Source: Planctomycetota bacterium
GTDB taxonomy: Bacteria > Planctomycetota > GCA-002687715 > DRQF01
Assembly (NCBI GenBank): GCA_015485455.1
Contig: WFTN01000302.1
Coordinates: forward strand, 1-7,465
Length of the DNA stretch: 7,465 bases
Direction of reading: 5' to 3'
The notes below the pieces were generated by a model. That model searched no databases and was not told where the DNA came from. It saw nothing but the letters and a program-made list of their open reading frames with translations. This document shows positions 1 to 5,870 of the stretch, piece by piece. The position numbers and the translations under genes are program-made. Each line of letters begins with the position of its first letter. Within the stretch, counting starts at the first letter, position 1.

Positions 1-733
1 CAATGGAGGTGGGCCCTTCAATGAGGGTGTGATCAAAATCTTCTGCAACTCGACCTAAGAACTGATGGGTACGGGCTCGCAGGTCATCGAGTTCGGCGGC
101 AAAAGACACGGCACCCTGATGAAGAACAACGACGCGATCTGCCACGCGCTCGATCTCATCGAGGTCGTGACTCGCTATGATGATGGCGCGATCGCTGTCG
201 ACCTGTCGCACGACTTCGGCCAAGATTTCATCTCGGATGCCACAATCGAGCCCATCGAAAGGCTCGTCCAAAACCAAAAGTTTCGGGGCATGGGCGAGTG
301 CCACCACCAAGGCAAGTTTGGTGCGCATACCACGAGAAAGGTGCTTCACTCTCTTGCGGCGATCTAAGTCAAAATTTTTGCACAACCTATCGGTCTCAGA
401 CCAACTCCATGAGTGATACATAGAGCCAAAGAAAGTCAGAATCGATTCGACCTTCTCATGAGGATCAAACCAAGGATCGGCCTCAACGTAGCCAAGATGT
501 TGGCGAACCTCTGGGCCTTTCTTCCATGGGTTCATACCCAAGACTTCGATCTCGCCGCCGTTGGGTGGAAGAAGACCAATGATGCAGTCCAACAACGTTG
601 ACTTGCCGGCGCCATTGCGGCCCAGAAGTGCAGTGACACTTCCAGCAGGCACATGGATGTCGATGTCATTCAACGCTCGATGGCGACCATGGTTGAGCAC
701 AAGCTTGTGGATAGCGACGTGGTTTTCAGTCAT
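1..733 (-). CDS. ABC transporter ATP-binding protein (ABC-2/YtrB-CcmA type), 3' end outside window
   Basis: ATPase subunit of an ABC exporter, acting on the cytoplasmic face with a membrane permease that is probably encoded further left. It starts at ATG 733-731; 244 residues are visible and the frame is still open at the edge. Visible motifs: Walker A GRNGAGKST (residues 38-46), signature LSRGM (132-136), Walker B LLVLDEP (152-158), D-loop GLD (161-163) and switch histidine in ASHD (H189). LSRGMRTKLAL is the variant signature usual in ABC-2 exporter ATPases rather than LSGGQ. The Q-loop glutamine appears to be replaced (YVEADP, residues 83-88), which is also seen in this group. The start codon overlaps the stop of the upstream GntR gene as ATGA, so the two are probably translationally coupled. 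Typical members are roughly 230-310 residues, so little to a quarter of the protein may be missing. The transported substrate cannot be told from the sequence. Confidence 0.95.
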   Translation of the reverse strand, partial: MTENHVAIHKLVLNHGRHRALNDIDIHVPAGSVTALLGRNGAGKSTLLDCIIGLLPPNGGEIEVLGMNPWKKGPEVRQHLGYVEADPWFDPHEKVESILTFFGSMYHSWSWSETDRLCKNFDLDRRKRVKHLSRGMRTKLALVVALAHAPKLLVLDEPFDGLDCGIRDEILAEVVRQVDSDRAIIIASHDLDEIERVADRVVVLHQGAVSFAAELDDLRARTHQFLGRVAEDFDHTLIEGPTSI

Positions 734-1134
734 CGTGTTGACCTTTCGATTGAGGCAGGGTCTGCTTCGAGCAGCAACCCTTCTAAAAGTGTGTGGACAT
801 CTGCGCCTTCTAGGCCACATTGCCGAGCTTTCTGGATCAGATCGCCGGCAAGCTCCTGAAGGTTTGTCCTCAGTTCGCTACGAGCCTTCGATTCGGCTTT
901 ATGGGACACGAGCATCCCAGAGCCTCTTTTGGCCTCTAGGAATCCATCCCGTTCGAGGTCGCGATAGACTTTGGCAACGGTATTGGGGTTCACCAGGATC
1001 TCACTGGCCAATCCTCGGACACTGGGCAGCATGTCGCCCTGGCGATAGCGCTTGGCAACAAGGGCGGCCAAGATGTCTTGGCGTATCTGCACCGACATGG
1101 GAGCCGGTGATTTGGGATCGGGTTTCAGCCACAT
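730..1134 (-). CDS. GntR-family transcriptional regulator, YtrA subfamily
   Basis: A 134-residue DNA-binding repressor. The N-terminal winged helix-turn-helix covers about residues 15-75, with family hallmarks LPSVRGLASE (36-45), NPNTVAKVYRDLE (49-61) and GFLEAKRGSGMLV (64-76). It is followed only by a short helical tail (about 80-134), which is the YtrA-type architecture with no large ligand-binding domain. The N-terminus (DPKSPAPMSVQIRQDI) fits the family start, so I keep ATG 1134 over ATG 1098. There is no Shine-Dalgarno sequence before ATG 1134, and the best promoter lies so close that the message may be leaderless. It overlaps the ABC ATPase gene by four bases (ATGA). YtrA-type regulators usually repress their own ABC-transporter operon, and the inverted repeat at 1137-1158 fits such an operator. 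The inducing signal is unknown. Confidence 0.94.
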   Translation of the reverse strand: MWLKPDPKSPAPMSVQIRQDILAALVAKRYRQGDMLPSVRGLASEILVNPNTVAKVYRDLERDGFLEAKRGSGMLVSHKAESKARSELRTNLQELAGDLIQKARQCGLEGADVHTLLEGLLLEADPASIERSTR

Positions 1135-1135
1135 A

Positions 1136-1165
1136 GCTGTACTATCGTGCTAGTGCAGTGGTCAA
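1136..1165 (-). promoter_or_regulatory. Candidate sigma70-type promoter of the GntR-ABC operon
   Basis: On the minus strand, TTGACC (1165-1160) is followed after 18 bases by TACAGC (1141-1136). The -35 box is good and the -10 box is poor. If used, transcription would begin at or just inside the GntR start codon, giving a leaderless message, which agrees with the missing ribosome binding site. GATAGT (1146-1141) is another possible -10 but its spacing is too short. Confidence 0.35.
1137..1158. promoter_or_regulatory. Probable GntR/YtrA operator
   Basis: Inverted repeat CTGTACTA (1137-1144), spacer TCGTGC, TAGTGCAG (1151-1158). The arms match at 7 of 8 positions. It sits two bases upstream of the GntR start codon and covers the likely -10 region. 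YtrA-type regulators bind palindromes of about this size at their own promoters, so autorepression is the natural reading. Binding is inferred, not shown. Confidence 0.65.
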
Positions 1166-1232
1166 CTTGAGGAGATTGTCATCGTTGGGAATCCTTGCCA
1201 AGCTGAAGAAATGAAGAGATGTGGCCGAGAAT

Positions 1233-1344
1233 CCGGTCAGACATACGGTACCCGGTCAGATTCGCCAGTTTGTATCGCGGTAGCGATCGCAGGAAACAAG
1301 AAATCGTTGAAGGTTGATGGTGAGTTGACCGGGTACCATATGTC
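1233..1344. repeat. Inverted-repeat element, REP/MITE-like
   Basis: The arms GACATACGGTACCCGGTCA (1240-1258) and TGACCGGGTACCATATGTC (1326-1344) are reverse complements at 18 of 19 positions and are separated by 67 bases. CCGGTCAGA is also directly repeated at 1233-1241 and 1252-1260. The interior holds a perfect small hairpin, ATCGC-GGTA-GCGAT (1274-1287). No transposase gene lies inside. The layout suggests a short non-autonomous element or a REP-type pair, or else a long cruciform/RNA hairpin. No target-site duplication is obvious. Identity as a mobile element is an inference. Confidence 0.6.
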
Positions 1345-1534
1345 AACCCACAGGCTCCCTGTGAACGCTTCACTTCGGGGATCACTCCACGACGCGCCAC
1401 TACTCGGTTCCATATTGTGGTTGCCCTTGTCTGGAAGGGATTGTGTGGTTTCAAGCAAAGTTTCAAAGATCACATCATGTCATCAAATCCTCTTTGACCG
1501 AGCTTGGCCTGGGGCACGGGTACCGTACCACACT
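1345..1534. other. Non-coding stretch with further small hairpins and a third repeat core
   Basis: No convincing gene is present here, and open frames crossing it show no recognisable protein features. CACAGG-CTC-CCTGTG (1349-1363) and GTGAA-CGC-TTCAC (1361-1373) are perfect small stem-loops that share the bases GTG, so only one can form at a time. CGGGTACCGTA (1517-1527) is the exact reverse complement of an 11-base core of the left arm (1244-1254), making a third copy of the repeat core. The stretch lies after the 3' end of the envelope cluster. No hairpin followed by a T-run is seen, so no classical terminator is called. Confidence 0.5.
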
Positions 1535-3136
1535 CTACAACCTCACTCCCATGGCAAACGTCCCTTGCGATAGCTGCCTAAAATCAATTTCCCGACTCTT
1601 CACGATTCGACCAGCTGCGTCGACCCGCGAAAGCACATATCTTCCACAGCGCAAACTGCCAATGTGAAAGACCGATAAGTTGGTGGGAGAGAAACTCTGG
1701 GGGGAAGCAAACCGAAATCGGTCAATCTTCAACGTTTCCCCTTCTTTCAACCGCACATCAAATGTCACGTCAATTGAATACCCGGGTTCAAGTTGGAGAA
1801 CAACATCTCGCGAAGTGGTCCAAACATCCTGCCATGGTTTATCGATAGATCCGAAGAAAGAAAATCCATCTCTCTGCCCAGGTGGTAGCAACCAAACCGC
1901 CGCTTTGAGCCGCACCGAGTTCCTCGGAATGGCCGGGAGTACAAAACCGCCAATGGAGTTGGTTTGAGCATTCAGTGACCGCCATTCCTTCTCATTCAGC
2001 GGATTCCGATATTGTGCCGTGACGGTCACGTCCCCTACACCTTGGCCTGTGGGGCCGAGGACGCGGCCCCGAATTCCCTTTCCCGCAAGATTGACATGGG
2101 CTCTCACTTCGCACTCACTATTCTCAACGACTTCGATACGGTCGTTCGTTAAGAAGGCGGGATGTGCGGAATTGACTGAAACCTGATACTCGCCCGCAGG
2201 CAAAGAAGCCGTCTGCATATGCTTGTCACGGCTCACAGAAACGAGGACCGGGGGCCCATTCGCATGAGGTCCCAAGGGAAAAAACGTTAGTTGCACATGA
2301 TAATCTTCTTCAGACAAATCGCCAAACATCTGGGCAACTACTTTGACAGTTCCGTTCTCAATCAACGTTAAGTCAATGACATTTTCCTGATTGGAAGCAA
2401 CAATGAACGGAACGCTTCTTGTTGCCCTCACCTGAGGAGTTGTACTCGCCGTCGGGGTGGATTCTACCCAAACTCTTCCCGACGGTAGGCGCTCGAAACT
2501 GCATTCGCCGTTGCTGTCCGTTACGCCTTTGACGCGGCGCCCCAACTCTTCAACTACTCCAATATGCAACCCTGCGACTGGATGCCCAGATGAATTCAGA
2601 GCGCGAACTCTGAGCACCGCTGTACATTCAGCTAGAGAAATTTTTAGGTCCCGCTCTCCGACACTCGGCAGGATCTTGATCCCCTGATGGACTTCTGAGT
2701 ATTCCGGGATGGAGCCACGACGACGGTTAACGACGACATGAACCGCCTCACTATTTGTTGCCACAGAGAAAAGGCCCTTGGAGTTCGTCGAACCAACCGA
2801 AACGAGATTGGAACTTTCGATCGAAAGTTCATCTCTCAGGACGACAACCTCAACACTTTCGATCGGTTCATTGCTCTCATCCACGACCCAAACCCTGAGA
2901 AATGTTTGGTGTTTGCCATCCAAGTCTGAAGCTCTTCTTCCTGTCTTGCGGACATCCACGATGTTCGCCTCGGGCTTTCCGCCTATAGGAGATGATGATC
3001 GTTTGACCGAAGTTGCTGGATCTGTTTTCGGAACGTGGCTCCCGAGTAAGCTATCAGAAGGGGTCTCGGGAAGAACAAATGCCACAAAAATGCCGAACAT
3101 GACAACAATCAAGAGCGTCGCAATTCTCGCTCTCAT
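1535..3136 (-). CDS. Membrane-anchored exported protein with repeated carboxypeptidase-regulatory-like (beta-sandwich) domains
   Basis: A 533-residue protein of unknown specific function, probably anchored in the membrane and exposed outside the cytoplasm. The start ATG 3136 overlaps the upstream stop codon as ATGA; an in-frame start 13 codons earlier is less likely because the hydrophobic segment (about residues 6-22) follows this ATG directly. After a low-complexity linker (23-75) come repeated beta-sandwich units at about 78-142, 171-257, 263-339 and 343-452, then a C-terminal beta-rich part (453-533). The repeating pattern is V-x-V-x-D/N-x2-G-x-P/V, then T-D/N-S-x-G, then LP-x-G-x-Y/V: for example ALNSSGHPVAG with TDSNGECSFERLPSG, and VLGPTGQGVGDVTV with TNSIGGFVLPAIP. 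These resemble CarboxypepD_reg or Cna-B-type folds, which usually serve in adhesion or scaffolding rather than catalysis. No catalytic motif is visible. It is the last gene of the cluster. Confidence 0.85.
   Translation of the reverse strand: MRARIATLLIVVMFGIFVAFVLPETPSDSLLGSHVPKTDPATSVKRSSSPIGGKPEANIVDVRKTGRRASDLDGKHQTFLRVWVVDESNEPIESVEVVVLRDELSIESSNLVSVGSTNSKGLFSVATNSEAVHVVVNRRRGSIPEYSEVHQGIKILPSVGERDLKISLAECTAVLRVRALNSSGHPVAGLHIGVVEELGRRVKGVTDSNGECSFERLPSGRVWVESTPTASTTPQVRATRSVPFIVASNQENVIDLTLIENGTVKVVAQMFGDLSEEDYHVQLTFFPLGPHANGPPVLVSVSRDKHMQTASLPAGEYQVSVNSAHPAFLTNDRIEVVENSECEVRAHVNLAGKGIRGRVLGPTGQGVGDVTVTAQYRNPLNEKEWRSLNAQTNSIGGFVLPAIPRNSVRLKAAVWLLPPGQRDGFSFFGSIDKPWQDVWTTSRDVVLQLEPGYSIDVTFDVRLKEGETLKIDRFRFASPQSFSPTNLSVFHIGSLRCGRYVLSRVDAAGRIVKSREIDFRQLSQGTFAMGVRL
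2811..2830. repeat. Perfect 20-bp palindrome inside a coding region
   Basis: GAACTTTCGATCGAAAGTTC is fully self-complementary over 20 bases and lies within the first beta-sandwich unit of the envelope protein gene (residues around ELSIESS). Its left part, ACTTTCGATCG (2813-2823), recurs at 2855-2865. The protein coding explains only part of this symmetry. Confidence 0.7.
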
Positions 3137-3748
3137 CGTGTCACACCAAGACCGACAATGTCGAGTCTCTTCCAACGAATATCGATGTAGTTGGAAGGAT
3201 CGTGACCGATGATCCGCAACAGAATCACGCGCTGAGGAACATGTCGATTCGCACCGTATTCCAGAAGATAAGTCGCACCAATTTTGGCTTCTCCTGTTTT
3301 TACGCCCCCCGAAAGGTCTTCGGTATCAATTTCAGCGAGAAGCGAACCAGAATGAGGATTCACGATACCTTTATCGTTTCGAAAAATCTCTTGAAAAATC
3401 GAACGGCCATGGTGAATTACAGGGGGTAACATTGTCAATTTTGTTTTTGCCCCTCCCGACATACCAATCGCCAAAACGTTCTTTCCACCATAACGGCCGA
3501 AAGTGATGTCTGTTCCCAATGTCCTGAGTTCATTCTTGCAGAATAACCGCGTGTTGCCCCAGGAAGAAATTGTACGCGTTGGTAACTTCATCAAAACGCC
3601 GAAGACGGACAATTTTCCCAATTGAAGGCGGCGCGTCAGCGGGTGACACAGTGTCGGCTGCGATGTGAACTGCACGGTCATTTTTTTCTGAACACGCAAG
3701 AACGAGTAGGAGTGGGCCCAAGCAAATAAGAGATGATCGATACTTCAA
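3133..3748 (-). pseudogene. Small lipoprotein gene interrupted by an apparent +1 frameshift
   Basis: Two overlapping frames appear to form one gene. The first half starts at TTG 3748 with GGAG ten bases upstream (3762-3759). It encodes a clear lipoprotein signal peptide ending in the lipobox LVLAC (lipidated Cys at residue 19), then continues to a stop at 3532-3530. The second half, ending at the TGA at 3133, is open for much longer but has no signal or convincing start of its own. Removing one base from the GGGG run on the minus strand (3560-3557) joins NFFLG to NTRLF and gives a 204-residue lipoprotein. The rejoined frame stops in an ATGA overlap with the next gene, which supports the second half being a real reading frame. 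I do not recognise the mature domain, which looks beta-rich. The break could be a sequencing error, a real mutation or programmed slippage; two separate short genes is the less likely alternative. Confidence 0.6.
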
Positions 3749-3809
3749 CGGCCATTCACTCCAATCTTCAGAAATCCATTTCAATTTGAAGAAGGCATCT
3801 AATCTTACA

Positions 3810-3821
3810 GCTTTCGAAAGC
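3810..3821. promoter_or_regulatory. Palindrome GCTTTCGAAAGC upstream of the lipoprotein gene
   Basis: Perfect 12-bp palindrome in the 90-base gap between the glycine-rich gene and the lipoprotein gene, about 60 bases before the TTG start. Its 10-base core CTTTCGAAAG recurs at 4498-4507, again about 60 bases before a gene start. A shared operator is possible. Confidence 0.4.
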
Positions 3822-3838
3822 CGTGCACACAACTCTTG

Positions 3839-4228
3839 CTAATGAGTGCAGATTCCACTTCCATCGGGCCCCTTGGCACCTTTCGCCCCATCTGTATCTC
3901 CGCCTGCACCTTTCCTTCCTCCTATCCCACCGGGTCCACCTTCACCAATTCCGCCGTTTCCTCCAGAACTAGATCCGTCGCCACCCTTTCCACCAGTGGC
4001 GGGATTGCTCGGGTTTGTGGGGTCGTTCCATGCATTCCTTCCCTTGCCTCCCTTGCCTCCATCACCGGGCATGTTAGATCCACCACCGTTGCAGCCATCA
4101 CCGCCGTGCGGGAATGCGGATGTACCATTAGCGCCCGCCATTCCTTGTTGACAATATGAGAAATCAGAAAAAAAGAAGAAGGCCGATCCAAACAAGAACC
4201 ATGCCAAGAATGCTCTAAGTACCGACAT
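3839..4228 (-). CDS. Exported glycine-rich protein with short collagen-like Gly-X-Y runs
   Basis: A 129-residue protein, first gene of the minus-strand envelope cluster. ATG 4228 is chosen because GGAG (4239-4236) lies seven bases upstream and because it puts a typical Sec signal peptide at the N-terminus (MSVLRAFLAWFLFGSAFFFF); an in-frame ATG at 4300 has no good ribosome binding site. The Cys at residue 26 follows Tyr, so this is not a proper lipobox. The mature part is very rich in Gly with Asp, Lys, Ser and Asn. From residue 89 to 112 eight consecutive Gly-X-Y triplets can be read, then after one extra Asp four more (114-125), close to the collagen-like pattern though too short and Pro-poor for a confident triple helix. 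The C-terminus is GICTH. Other cysteines are at 46 and 127. A role at the cell surface is likely; no enzymatic role is suggested. Confidence 0.72.
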   Translation of the reverse strand: MSVLRAFLAWFLFGSAFFFFSDFSYCQQGMAGANGTSAFPHGGDGCNGGGSNMPGDGGKGGKGRNAWNDPTNPSNPATGGKGGDGSSSGGNGGIGEGGPGGIGGRKGAGGDTDGAKGAKGPDGSGICTH

Positions 4229-4461
4229 TAGACTACTCCAAAATAGTAACTGCCTACCAAGTTGATCGAAGATGAGAACAAGGAGAAGAAGAAGCGTCAT
4301 TTCTCAATTGGTGTCCGCGTTTTCAAGTTTTCAGCTTGTCCATACAGCCAAATTAATTTACTCTCGCCACTGCTCGGTAGACTTATGGCGCGAAAATGGG
4401 GATTAAAGAGAAGATATTCATGGGTAGAAGAATGAAAATGACAAGAGGAATACTTGTTTAC

Positions 4462-4485
4462 TTGTATGTGCCAGCGCACAAACAA
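4462..4485. promoter_or_regulatory. Inverted repeat in the divergent region, operator or hairpin
   Basis: TTGTATGTGC (4462-4471), loop CAGC, GCACAAACAA (4476-4485). The arms pair at 9 of 10 positions. It lies about 80 bases before the MauE-like gene start and 234 bases before the glycine-rich gene. No T-run follows, so a terminator is unlikely; a regulator-binding site fits better. Confidence 0.45.
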
Positions 4486-4497
4486 AGTCTGAGGCTA

Positions 4498-4507
4498 CTT
4501 TCGAAAG
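4498..4507. promoter_or_regulatory. Palindrome CTTTCGAAAG upstream of the MauE-like gene
   Basis: Perfect 10-bp palindrome identical to the core of the site at 3810-3821. It sits about 56 bases before the probable start of the MauE-like gene. Two identical copies in the two gaps of neighbouring, divergent operons suggest a common regulator, though no regulator gene is visible nearby. Confidence 0.4.
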
Positions 4508-4563
4508 ATTCGTGATTCCCAGACCGAGGTCGATACCACCATTGCACTACTGGCAAGGTGTGG

Positions 4564-5046
4564 ATGACCAAAATAATGGAATCATCGTCCTTGTTCCGAC
4601 CAGTCCAGTTCCAAATGGCTACGGTGTCATTTGGTTGGATAGCGCGTATTCTCTTCGGGGTATTCTCCTTCTCAGTCTATTCGCTTGTAAGTGAACCCCG
4701 ATTTATTCAGTTTGCACTCTTAAAGTTTGGAAGACTCGCAGGCCTCGAGTTTTTGGACCTCAGTGCTACGAATATGGCCATTCGAGCGATTTTGGCAATT
4801 GAATGCATGATTTCTGCTCTGTGCGTGACCAGTCTTTGGCGAATCGGAGTTTCTACAGCGTGTTGTCTACTAACAGGTTATTCGATCTATTTGGTGATGC
4901 TTTGGCAGCTCGATGGCACCGCAGCTTCTTGCGGGTGCGGCTTTTCTGCGGGCGATAATCTCCCGTGGTGGGTTGGTGTCATTCGCAATATTACCTTGAT
5001 TGCCTTGTGCTCTTGGACATTGCGATTAAGGAATAGTGAACTCTAA
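4564..5046 (+). CDS. MauE/DoxX-like redox-associated membrane protein
   Basis: A 160-residue integral membrane protein with four predicted helices at about residues 22-42, 70-91, 94-114 and 135-153. Before the last helix comes a Cys-x-Cys motif (C123, C125 in AASCGCGF), then PWW and a conserved-looking RN (R141-N142) entering helix four. This order, with CGC followed by a loop and then RN-x-T/L-L-x-A, is characteristic of the MauE branch of DoxX-like proteins, which are thought to supply or carry reducing equivalents for disulfide chemistry outside the cytoplasm. No thioredoxin-like MauD partner is visible in the window. The start is uncertain: ATG 4564 has AAGG five bases upstream; GTG 4558 and ATG 4576 are in-frame alternatives. 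The next gene follows 15 bases later and is probably co-transcribed. Confidence 0.78.
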   Translation: MTKIMESSSLFRPVQFQMATVSFGWIARILFGVFSFSVYSLVSEPRFIQFALLKFGRLAGLEFLDLSATNMAIRAILAIECMISALCVTSLWRIGVSTACCLLTGYSIYLVMLWQLDGTAASCGCGFSAGDNLPWWVGVIRNITLIALCSWTLRLRNSEL

Positions 5047-5061
5047 GTCGAAAGGACGACG

Positions 5062-5739
5062 ATGAAGAAGCATTATGGCTCAAAGACCGTGGGGTTGGCC
5101 ATTGTCGGGGTATTTATTGTCGCTGTGGGATCTTGGCTTTGGATTCGCAATTCTGGCGAGTCGAACGAAGCACTTACTGGAATAGTCCGCGAATCGGATG
5201 AATCAGCAGAGCATGTTGAAGAGCCGAATGCCCAAGTTGATGATAATTTCTTGGAAATAAACCAACTCAAGAGGCGCATGGCGGAGCAAGGGAAACTGAT
5301 CGCCGCACTGACCGAGAGAGTTGAAAATAGTAATCATGGAAGAGCAGGAATCGATAGCGAGTCCGAAGAATCCAAGATTGCTGAAATTCCAGCCTCGGCT
5401 CCAATTTCGCAAGTACAACTTGACTCCCAAACAAAAGATCATATCGACCTTATTGCCGAAAAGTTAAACTTCTCGCATTCCGAAAAACAAGTAGCTCTTT
5501 GGTGTTGTCGACAACTGAATGCGCAACTTGACCAGTTCGTCATTGAACCTTTTGTCGCTTCAAGTATGAAATTCAAGAGAGCGAAGGCAGAATTTGAAAG
5601 AGCAAAGTCGGCGAGCCAGGATGAATATGTTCACGCGGAAGCCCAGAAGGCGCTTCTTGCAATTCAAGTGGAATACCAACGCGAAGTTAAGCGACTTTTT
5701 CCTGATAAAGATGACCGCAATAAGATCTTCGGCCGATAA
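5062..5739 (+). CDS. Membrane-anchored coiled-coil protein of unknown function
   Basis: A 225-residue protein with good ribosome binding sequence AAAGGA (5051-5056) five bases before ATG 5062. The N-terminus MKKHYGSK is followed by a single hydrophobic segment (about residues 9-28), so it is probably an inner-membrane anchored protein with its body outside the cytoplasm. An acidic linker (33-60) is followed by a short heptad-like coiled coil (about 62-90), a Ser/Glu-rich linker, and a mainly helical C-terminal part (about 120-222) rich in Lys, Glu, Gln and Ala that ends in RLFPDKDDRNKIFGR. The C-terminal helical pair loosely recalls periplasmic Spy-like helical proteins, but I see no diagnostic LTxxQ motif and do not assign it. 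A CC pair lies at about residues 150-151. Location directly after the MauE-like gene suggests a joint role, perhaps as partner or scaffold; that is inference. Confidence 0.8.
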   Translation: MKKHYGSKTVGLAIVGVFIVAVGSWLWIRNSGESNEALTGIVRESDESAEHVEEPNAQVDDNFLEINQLKRRMAEQGKLIAALTERVENSNHGRAGIDSESEESKIAEIPASAPISQVQLDSQTKDHIDLIAEKLNFSHSEKQVALWCCRQLNAQLDQFVIEPFVASSMKFKRAKAEFERAKSASQDEYVHAEAQKALLAIQVEYQREVKRLFPDKDDRNKIFGR

Positions 5740-5744
5740 TCCGA

Positions 5745-5757
5745 GCCTCTATGAGGC
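5745..5757. terminator. Small GC-rich hairpin between convergent genes
   Basis: GCCTC-TAT-GAGGC is a perfect five-base stem with a three-base loop, six bases after the stop of the coiled-coil gene and in the gap where it meets the recombinase gene tail to tail. There is no T-run on either strand, so it is at best a weak, possibly bidirectional terminator. A second small hairpin, CCGC-GAGA-GCGG (5832-5843), is in the same gap. Confidence 0.25.
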
Positions 5758-5870
5758 CAAGCTGACGTGCTGGGAAAAACATCGGCACAATTGATCTATC
5801 GGATTAGGCCTTTGCCGATTCTGACCTTTGGCCGCGAGAGCGGACATCCAGCTTTGCTACAGAAGTCCAT

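Larger units (their letters stand above)
4229..4563. other. Divergent intergenic control region
   Basis: This stretch separates the minus-strand envelope cluster from the plus-strand MauE-like operon and must hold promoters for both. It is locally AT-rich (about 4340-4470). It contains two palindromes, listed separately (4462-4485 and 4498-4507). A weak minus-strand promoter candidate is TTGTCA followed after 17 bases by ATGAAT; I do not see a convincing plus-strand promoter. A 62-codon open frame on the minus strand (4297-4485) has no ribosome binding site or protein-like features and is not called a gene. Confidence 0.55.

Noticed and set aside
561..1136. A 191-codon plus-strand open frame
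   Set aside because: It lies entirely antisense to the clearly coding ABC ATPase and GntR genes.
1211..1573. A 120-codon open frame on the plus strand across the repeat region
   Set aside because: It runs through the inverted repeats and into the antisense of the 533-residue protein gene, with no ribosome binding site, domain or plausible composition.
3681..3687. The seven-base A run (minus strand) as the site of the lipoprotein frameshift
   Set aside because: Shifting here would replace a protein-like stretch (SEKNDRAVHIAAD onward) with a less protein-like one, whereas the GGGG run at 3557-3560 keeps the better parts of both frames. It is not excluded.
3846..4151. A proline-rich plus-strand open frame
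   Set aside because: It is the antisense of the glycine-rich gene, since Gly codons read backwards give Pro. The minus-strand frame has a signal peptide and a ribosome binding site.
4297..4485. A 62-codon minus-strand open frame whose stop overlaps an ATG at 4300 as ATGA
   Set aside because: It has no ribosome binding site or protein-like features and covers the palindrome region. The preferred start of the next gene is 4228, so the overlap is probably chance.
5798..5819. ATCGG...CCGAT as a terminator between the convergent genes
   Set aside because: The five-base stem has a twelve-base loop and no T-run.
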